From: Streptomyces violaceoruber
Lineage (GTDB): Bacteria > Actinomycetota > Actinomycetes > Streptomycetales > Streptomycetaceae
Assembly (NCBI GenBank): GCA_000720805.1
Contig: JODI01000119.1
Coordinates: forward strand, 1 to 19,485
Length of the DNA: 19,485 nucleotides
Reading direction: 5' to 3'
The position numbers and the translations under genes are program-made. The notes under the pieces were generated by a model. That model was given only the letters and a program-made list of their open reading frames with translations, searched no databases and was not told where the DNA came from. Position 1 is the stretch's first letter. Each line of letters begins with the position of its first letter. Positions 14,920-19,485 of this stretch are shown in pieces.

Positions 14920-16140
14920 ATGGGGCGAGTGTCACGTCGGGCGTTCGCACTGGCCGCGCTGTCGACGCTCACGTCGGCCTCGGGGGCGACGGCCGTGCCG
15001 CAGCGGCGGGTCACCACCGAGATGCGGGGCGTGTGGGTGGCGACGGTGAGCAACCGTGACTGGCCCTCGCAACCGGGATTGCCGGCGGACCGGCAGCGCG
15101 CCGAGCTCATCGCCCACCTCGACACGGCGGTCCGGTCCCGCCTGAACGCCGTGGTGTTCCAGGTACGCCCGACGGCCGACGCGCTGTGGCCCTCGCCGTA
15201 CGAACCGTGGTCGCAGTACCTCACCGGCACCCAGGGCCGCGACCCGGGCTGGGACCCGCTCGGCACGGCGGTGAGGGAGGCGCACGCGCGGGGGCTGGAA
15301 CTGCACGCCTGGTTCAACCCGTACCGCGTCGCCAACCACACGGATCCCACGAGACTGGCCGCCTCCCACCCCGCCCGCGAGCACCCGGACTGGGTGGTGC
15401 CGTACGGCGGGAAGCTCTACTACAACCCGGGGATGCCCGAGGTCCGCGCCTTCGTGCAGGACGCGATGCTGGACGCGGTGCGCAGGTATCCGGTGGACGC
15501 GGTCCACTTCGACGACTACTTCTACCCGTATCCGGTGGCCGGCCAGATCTTCGACGACGACGCGGCCTACGACCGGCACGGCGGTGCCTTTCCCAACCGG
15601 GCCGCGTGGCGGCGCGACAACATCGACAGGCTGGTACGGGAGACGGCGGCCCGCGTCAAACGGATCCGCCCCGCCGCCCGCTTCGGCATCAGCCCCTTCG
15701 GGGTGTGGCGCAACGCCGGCACCGACCCGCTCGGCTCGGACACGCGGGCGGGCGTGCAGACGTACGACGATCTGCACGCGGACACCCGCACCTGGGTCCG
15801 GGAGGGCTGGATCGACTACATCGTCCCGCAGCTGTACTGGAACATCGGCTTCGCCGCCGCCGACTACGCCGAACTGCTCCACTGGTGGGCCGAGGTGGCG
15901 AAGGGGAGCAGGACGAAGCTGTACCTGGGCGAGGCGCTCTACAAGGCCGGCGATCCGGCGCAGCCCGCGGCCTGGCAGGACCCGGCCGAGTTGTCCCGGC
16001 ATCTGACCCTCGCCCGGAGTTATCCGCAGGCGTGCGGGCACGTCTTCTTCGCGGCCGAGGAGGTCGTGGCGGACCGGATCGGGGCGATGGCGCGGGTGGT
16101 CGCCGACCACTACCAGCGGCCGGCGAAACCCCCGCGCTGA
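14920..16140 (+). CDS. Tat-exported family-10-like glycosyl hydrolase (GHL10 / DigH-like)
   Basis: 406 residues from ATG at 14920. A short Tat-type signal starts VSRRAFALAALS (twin Arg at 6-7) with a hydrophobic run to about residue 22 and a probable cut near ATA. The TIM-barrel domain begins EMRGVWVATVSNRDWP, with LNAVVFQVRPTADALW, HAWFNPYR (129-136), HFDDYFYPYP (196-205; paired Asp in the active-site region) and IVPQLYWN. These are signatures of the GHL10/YddW-DigH group, in which DigH cleaves peptide-stripped peptidoglycan glycan strands. A similar wall role here is inference. ATG at 14905 is an alternative start, adding MGVVL before the Tat signal. No wall-binding repeat is seen. It ends 1 base before the convergent DUF1918 stop. 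Confidence 0.83.
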   Translation: MGRVSRRAFALAALSTLTSASGATAVPQRRVTTEMRGVWVATVSNRDWPSQPGLPADRQRAELIAHLDTAVRSRLNAVVFQVRPTADALWPSPYEPWSQYLTGTQGRDPGWDPLGTAVREAHARGLELHAWFNPYRVANHTDPTRLAASHPAREHPDWVVPYGGKLYYNPGMPEVRAFVQDAMLDAVRRYPVDAVHFDDYFYPYPVAGQIFDDDAAYDRHGGAFPNRAAWRRDNIDRLVRETAARVKRIRPAARFGISPFGVWRNAGTDPLGSDTRAGVQTYDDLHADTRTWVREGWIDYIVPQLYWNIGFAAADYAELLHWWAEVAKGSRTKLYLGEALYKAGDPAQPAAWQDPAELSRHLTLARSYPQACGHVFFAAEEVVADRIGAMARVVADHYQRPAKPPR

Positions 16141-16141
16141 G

Positions 16142-16339
16142 TCACCGCTGGTGGATTTCCCGGTGCCGGATCTCGGTGTCCGGGCCTGGTGAGCACACGC
16201 CCTCGTGCCCGTCCTCGAAGCGGACGCGGTACGGAGGGTTGCCCTCGCGGCCCATCACTTCGACGATCTCGCCGACCTTGTCCTGCTGTCCGACCACCCT
16301 GCCGTGCTGGACAAGCTGGTCGCCCACGGTTGCACGCAT
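16142..16339 (-). CDS. DUF1918 protein
   Basis: 65 residues from ATG at 16339, with GAGGAGG eight bases upstream. It opens MRATVGDQLVQHGRVVG and has EIVEVMG, PPYRVRFEDGHEG and PGPDTEI, which are the defining blocks of DUF1918, a short SH3-like beta-barrel found mainly in actinobacteria. No function is established. A longer frame extends upstream, but the conserved family starts here. Its stop is separated from the glycosyl hydrolase stop by a single base, so neither gene has room for its own terminator. Confidence 0.85.
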   Translation of the reverse strand: MRATVGDQLVQHGRVVGQQDKVGEIVEVMGREGNPPYRVRFEDGHEGVCSPGPDTEIRHREIHQR

Positions 16340-16431
16340 CTGTGGGGCCTCCTCACCTTGTGCGGGAGCAGCGGTCCGTGGCTTCGAGTCTACGGCGCGG
16401 GGACCCGCTGGGACCGCCGCGTGCACGCCAC

Positions 16432-17358
16432 TCAGCCTCGGGCCCGCTGGGTGACGGCGATGCACACCAGCACCGCCACGGCCGTCAGCGGGGCGGCCAC
16501 CGTCAGGTGCTCGCCGAGCAGCAGCACCGACCACACCAGTGTGAGCAGGGGCTGGGCCAACTGCAACTGGCTGGCCTTGGGGATGCCGATGGCGGCCATG
16601 CCCCGATACCAGACGACCAGGCCGAGGAACTGCGAGCCCGCCGCGACCCACAGCAGTCCGGCGACGCTCTGCGCGGTCAGGTGGACGGGCTCGTACGCCA
16701 GCGCCACCGCGGCGGCGGGCACGGCGAGCGGCAGACACAGCACCAGGGCCCAGCCGATGACCTGCCAGCCCGGCATGTCCCGGGCCAGCCGGCCGCCCTC
16801 GGTGTAGCCGGCCGCGCACACCAGCAGCGCGCCGAAAAGGTACAGGTCGGCGGCGGTGAGGGCGCCGCCGCTCTGCTGCACGGTGAAGGCGGCCACCGCG
16901 GCCGCGCCGGCCAGGGCCGCCGTCCAGAAGGTGCGGGAAGGGCGGGTGCCCAGGCGCAGGGCGGACAGCAGTGCGGTCGTCAGCGGGAGCAGGCCGACCA
17001 CGACGGCCGCGTGCGCGGTGGTCGAGGTCCGCAGGGCGAGGGTGCTCAGCAGCGGGAAGCCGGCCACGACTCCGGCGGCGACGACCGCGAGCCCCGGCCA
17101 GTGCCGGCGGTCGGGCGCCGGGACGCGCAGCGCCACCAGACAGCCGCCGGCGACAAGCGCCGCGAGCACACAGCGCACGGCGACGAGGGACCAGGGCCCG
17201 AAGCCCTCGAGGCCCCAGGCGGTGGCGGGAAAGGTGAGGGAGAAGGCGACGACGCCGAGGGCGGCCAGGAGCGTGCCGGTACGGCCTGCGGGCCTCGTGG
17301 CCGGGGTGGTGGTGACCGCTATCCGGGTCGGCGTGATAGCGCTACTCTGTGCTCTCAT
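16432..17358 (-). CDS. EamA/DMT-family transporter
   Basis: 308 residues from ATG at 17358. After a basic 26-residue start there are about ten hydrophobic helices arranged as two repeats, starting TLLAALGVVAFSLTFPATA. The conserved DMT features RCVLAALVAGG, a helix with HAAVVVGLLPLTTALL, and the last repeat's AIGIPKASQLQLAQPLLTLVWSVLLLGE are present. Members export amino acids, metabolites or drugs; the substrate here is not deducible. The start codon overlaps that of the divergent MocR regulator, so the regulator very probably controls this gene. TACGCT on the minus strand (17369-17364), five bases before the ATG, suggests a leaderless transcript. Confidence 0.87.
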   Translation of the reverse strand: MRAQSSAITPTRIAVTTTPATRPAGRTGTLLAALGVVAFSLTFPATAWGLEGFGPWSLVAVRCVLAALVAGGCLVALRVPAPDRRHWPGLAVVAAGVVAGFPLLSTLALRTSTTAHAAVVVGLLPLTTALLSALRLGTRPSRTFWTAALAGAAAVAAFTVQQSGGALTAADLYLFGALLVCAAGYTEGGRLARDMPGWQVIGWALVLCLPLAVPAAAVALAYEPVHLTAQSVAGLLWVAAGSQFLGLVVWYRGMAAIGIPKASQLQLAQPLLTLVWSVLLLGEHLTVAAPLTAVAVLVCIAVTQRARG

Positions 17359-17371
17359 GCAAGAGCGTAGC
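17341..17371. promoter_or_regulatory. Shared divergent promoter/operator over two overlapping start codons
   Basis: The CATG at 17356-17359 provides ATG for both the minus-strand transporter (17358) and the plus-strand regulator (17357). TACTCT (17343-17348) fits a -10 for the regulator and TACGCT (minus strand, 17369-17364) a -10 for the transporter. Both lie 5-8 bases from the ATG, as in leaderless genes. Nested inverted repeats are centred on the start codons: GCTAC 17341-17345 / GTAGC 17367-17371 and GCTCT 17351-17355 / AGAGC 17362-17366, the likely binding site of the GntR-type regulator. Confidence 0.6.
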
Positions 17372-18844
17372 AGTGTGGGTGAACTGGCGGAACGCTTGCG
17401 AAGGGAGCTGGACCGCTACTCTCCTGGTGAAAAGCTCCCTTCGAGCCGGACCCTCGTCGAACGGTTCCGGGTGAGCCCGGTGACCGTCTCGCGGGCCCTC
17501 GGGCAACTGGCCGCCGAGGGGCTGGTCGTCACCCGGCCCGGTGCGGGTGCCTTCCGGGCCCAGCCGCGCGCGTCGGCCGCACCGGCCGGGGACACGTCCT
17601 GGCAGGAGGTGGCCCTGAGCGCGGACGGCGCCGCCGACCTCGTACCGCGCTCGGTGGACGCGTCAGGAGTCCTGGTCTCGCTGGCCGCACCCTCGCCCGG
17701 CGTGATCGAGTTCAACGGCGGCTATCTGCACCCCTCCCTCCAGCCCGAGCGGGCGATGTCCGCGGCCCTGGCCCGCGCCGGACGCCGGCCCGGCGCGTGG
17801 GGGAGGCCGCCCATGGAGGGGCTGCCCGAATTGCGGGAGTGGTTCGCGCGGAGCATCGGCGGGCCCGGCGGAGGCGTCACCGCCGCGGAGGTGCTGATCA
17901 GCTCCGGCGGCCAGTCGGCGCTGACCACCGCCCTGCGCGCCCTCGCGCCGCCGGGTGCGCCGGTGCTCGTCGAGTCGCCCACGTATCCCGGCATGCTGGC
18001 GATCGCCCACGCGGCCGGCCTGCGCCCCGTCCCGGTGCCGGTGGACGCGGACGGCGTACGGCCGTCCCTGCTCGCCGACGCGTTCCGGGCCACCGGCGCC
18101 CGGGTCCTCGTCTGCCAGCCGCTGTTCCAGAACCCGACCGGCGCGGTGCTCGCGCCCCAGCGGCGCGGTGAGGTACTGCGCATCGCCCGCCAGGCGGGAG
18201 CGTTCGTCGTCGAGGACGACTTCGTACGACGGCTCGTGCACGCGGACGCGGGGGAACTGCCGCGTCCGCTCGCCGCCGACGATCCCGACGGAGTGGTGGT
18301 CCATGTCAGTTCACTGACCAAGGCGACCTCGCCCAGCTTCCGGGTCAGTGCACTGGTCGCGCGCGGTCCGGTGCTGGAGCGGCTGCGCGCCATCCAGGTC
18401 GTCGACAGCTTCTTCGTCCCCCGGCCGCTGCAGGAGGCGGCGCTCGAACTGGTCGGCTCACCGGCCTGGCCCCGCCATCTGCGCGCGATCTCGGCGGAGT
18501 TGAAGGCCCGCCGCGACACCATGACGGCCGCGCTCCGGCTCGAACTTCCGGAACTGGCCCTGCCGTACATCCCGTCGGGCGGCTACCACCTCTGGCTCCG
18601 CCTGCCCGACGGCACGGGGGGCGCTGGGGGCACTGCCCAGGCGTTCGGCTCCGGGGGAGAGGCCGCCCTCACCTCCGCCGCACTCCGCGCCGGTGTCGCC
18701 ATCACCCCCGGCCGCCCCTATTTCAGCGCCGAACCGCCTGCCGCCCACGTCCGGTTGAGCTTCGCGGCCGTGGCGGGGACGGGGGAGATCGTGGAGGGGG
18801 TACGGCGGCTTCGTGCGGCCTGTGACGGGGTGCTCCGGTCGTAG
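17357..18844 (+). CDS. MocR-type regulator (GntR DNA-binding domain fused to aminotransferase-like domain)
   Basis: 495 residues from ATG at 17357. The N-terminal winged helix (about 1-70) has the GntR pattern YSPGEKLPSSRTLVERFRVS followed by VTVSRALGQLAAEGLV. The C-terminal fold-type I aminotransferase domain (about 115-490) keeps LISSGGQSAL, ESPTYPG (206-212), QNPTG (258-262), VEDDF (285-289) and a candidate PLP lysine, Lys322 in SSLTKATSP. The usual S-x-S-K-T-L-x-P-G-x-R signature is partly changed, so PLP binding is likely but not certain. A Gly/Ala-rich insert lies at 417-436. MocR proteins sense PLP or amino compounds and control neighbouring transporters or enzymes. The divergent EamA gene is the obvious target. 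Unrelated frame upstream of 17357 is antisense to the transporter. Confidence 0.88.
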   Translation: MQERSSVGELAERLRRELDRYSPGEKLPSSRTLVERFRVSPVTVSRALGQLAAEGLVVTRPGAGAFRAQPRASAAPAGDTSWQEVALSADGAADLVPRSVDASGVLVSLAAPSPGVIEFNGGYLHPSLQPERAMSAALARAGRRPGAWGRPPMEGLPELREWFARSIGGPGGGVTAAEVLISSGGQSALTTALRALAPPGAPVLVESPTYPGMLAIAHAAGLRPVPVPVDADGVRPSLLADAFRATGARVLVCQPLFQNPTGAVLAPQRRGEVLRIARQAGAFVVEDDFVRRLVHADAGELPRPLAADDPDGVVVHVSSLTKATSPSFRVSALVARGPVLERLRAIQVVDSFFVPRPLQEAALELVGSPAWPRHLRAISAELKARRDTMTAALRLELPELALPYIPSGGYHLWLRLPDGTGGAGGTAQAFGSGGEAALTSAALRAGVAITPGRPYFSAEPPAAHVRLSFAAVAGTGEIVEGVRRLRAACDGVLRS

Positions 18845-18955
18845 GGCGGCGGTGGGAGAGGCCCCTGGGGTCATGCCTCCGGCGTGGTGCCCGCCCCGGC
18901 CACGCACCGCGAAAACCACTCGACGCCGACGGCCATGAGCTGCGAATCTCCCCGC

Positions 18956-19390
18956 ATGACCGACACCCCGCTCCTCGCCGAGGGCTACGAGATCTCCGCC
19001 GACACGAACCGCGTGGACGCCGAGCGGGTGCACCGCTGGCTGTCGACCGATGCGTACTGGGCGCTCGGGCGGCCCAGGGAGAAGCAGGACCGGGCGATCG
19101 AGGGGTCGCTTAACTTCGGGGTGTACGAGGTGGTTTCGGGGGTTCAGGTCGCTTATGCCCGGGTCATCACCGACCGGGCGACCTTCGCCTGGCTGTGCGA
19201 CGTGTACGTCGACCCCTCGGTGCGGGGGAAGGGGATCGGCACGGCGCTCGTCGGGGCCGTACGGGAGCGTGTGCGGCCGTACGGGCTGCGGCGGATTCTG
19301 CTGGCCACGCACGACGCGCACGGGGTGTACGAGAAGCTCGGGTTCGCGGCTCTCCCGAAGCCGGAGCAGTGGATGGCACTCGTGTTCTAG
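18956..19390 (+). CDS. GNAT-family N-acetyltransferase
   Basis: 144 residues from ATG at 18956. The acetyl-CoA-binding motif A is VYVDPSVRGKGIGTALVGAV (83-102) with R-G-K-G-I-G at 90-95. The preceding strands VYEVVSGVQVAYARVITD and FAWLCDVYV and the C-terminal YEKLGFAALPKPEQWMALVF (motif B region) complete a compact GNAT fold of normal length. The substrate is unknown. ATG at 18935 and an earlier start at 18884 are possible, but the added residues look random and no start has a clear ribosome binding site. The 111-base spacer after the MocR gene contains GCGTGG 18882-18887 / CCACGC 18900-18905, a weak terminator candidate. Confidence 0.8.
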   Translation: MTDTPLLAEGYEISADTNRVDAERVHRWLSTDAYWALGRPREKQDRAIEGSLNFGVYEVVSGVQVAYARVITDRATFAWLCDVYVDPSVRGKGIGTALVGAVRERVRPYGLRRILLATHDAHGVYEKLGFAALPKPEQWMALVF

Positions 19391-19444
19391 TAGGGCTTTG
19401 TTAGGTGTCTTGTCGGGTCGGCGGTCTGGTGCTTCGCTGCGGGT

Positions 19445-19485
19445 ATGAGGGCGGATGAACTCTACGCGTGTCGCGCCCGGTTGGA
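19445..19485 (+). CDS. Unidentified open frame running off the window edge
   Basis: ATG at 19445 opens a frame reading MRADELYACRARL to the end of the window. The start resembles, weakly, the N-terminus of some Streptomyces DDE transposases (IS701-like), and the preceding T-rich stretch GGCTTTGTTAGGTGTCTTG (19395-19413) differs in composition from the rest of the window, as an insertion-element end might. With 13 codons I cannot call it; an ordinary gene is equally possible. Confidence 0.3.
   Translation, partial: MRADELYACRARL

Noticed and set aside
1..19485. CRISPR array, tRNA or rRNA genes, replication origin, phage or defence module
   Set aside because: No regularly spaced repeats, no tRNA-like cloverleaf or CCA-ended gene, and no recognisable phage or defence genes were seen when reading the window.

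Overview
The window looks like a piece of a Streptomyces (or very close actinomycete) chromosome. GC content is very high with strong G/C in third codon positions, GTG starts are common, and the gene order infC-rpmI-rplT / SpoU-type RNA methyltransferase / sensor kinase / pheS-pheT is one I recall from Streptomyces genomes. I could not run a search, so that is recognition from memory.

Layout. (1) Positions 1-330 are an eroded edge: the last 19 codons of an IS630-type transposase, then the frameshifted, 5'-truncated remains of a VOC (glyoxalase-fold) gene. (2) 333-2626 holds a membrane-anchored class A beta-lactamase-fold serine hydrolase (minus), an SseB-domain protein (plus) and a DUF1844 protein (minus). 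(3) 2627-4545 is the translation cluster infC-rpmI-rplT. It has a long structured leader containing an intrinsic terminator, a non-canonical ATC start for infC, intergenic hairpins and a strong terminator after rplT. (4) 4569-10509 holds an rRNA/tRNA 2'-O-methyltransferase, a soluble PAS-type histidine kinase without a partner regulator, and pheS-pheT overlapping by one base, closed by a 13-bp stem-loop. (5) 10510-11384 has no intact gene. It carries an apparent frameshifted short-chain dehydrogenase remnant and other decayed-looking sequence. (6) 11385-13368 holds an XRE/TPR-type regulator with a 17-bp palindrome upstream, followed by a Nudix hydrolase. (7) 13391-14747 (minus) holds a small coiled-coil/tail-anchored protein and a 3-hydroxyacyl-CoA dehydrogenase. 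(8) 14920-16339 holds a Tat-exported family-10-like glycosyl hydrolase meeting a DUF1918 protein tail to tail. (9) 16432-18844 holds an EamA transporter and a MocR-type (GntR-aminotransferase) regulator whose start codons overlap within one CATG. (10) 18956-19390 is a GNAT acetyltransferase, after which an unidentified open frame runs off the edge.

How the genes work together. The centre is housekeeping translation: initiation factor 3, ribosomal proteins L35 and L20, an RNA methylase, and phenylalanyl-tRNA synthetase. The clearest regulatory logic is at infC (leader terminator plus a start codon that IF3 itself discriminates against) and at the EamA/MocR divergent pair (shared operator/promoter with probable leaderless transcripts). 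I see no CRISPR array, phage module, biosynthetic cluster or recognisable defence system. The more unusual signals are regulatory, or are signs of gene decay at the edges and downstream of pheT.
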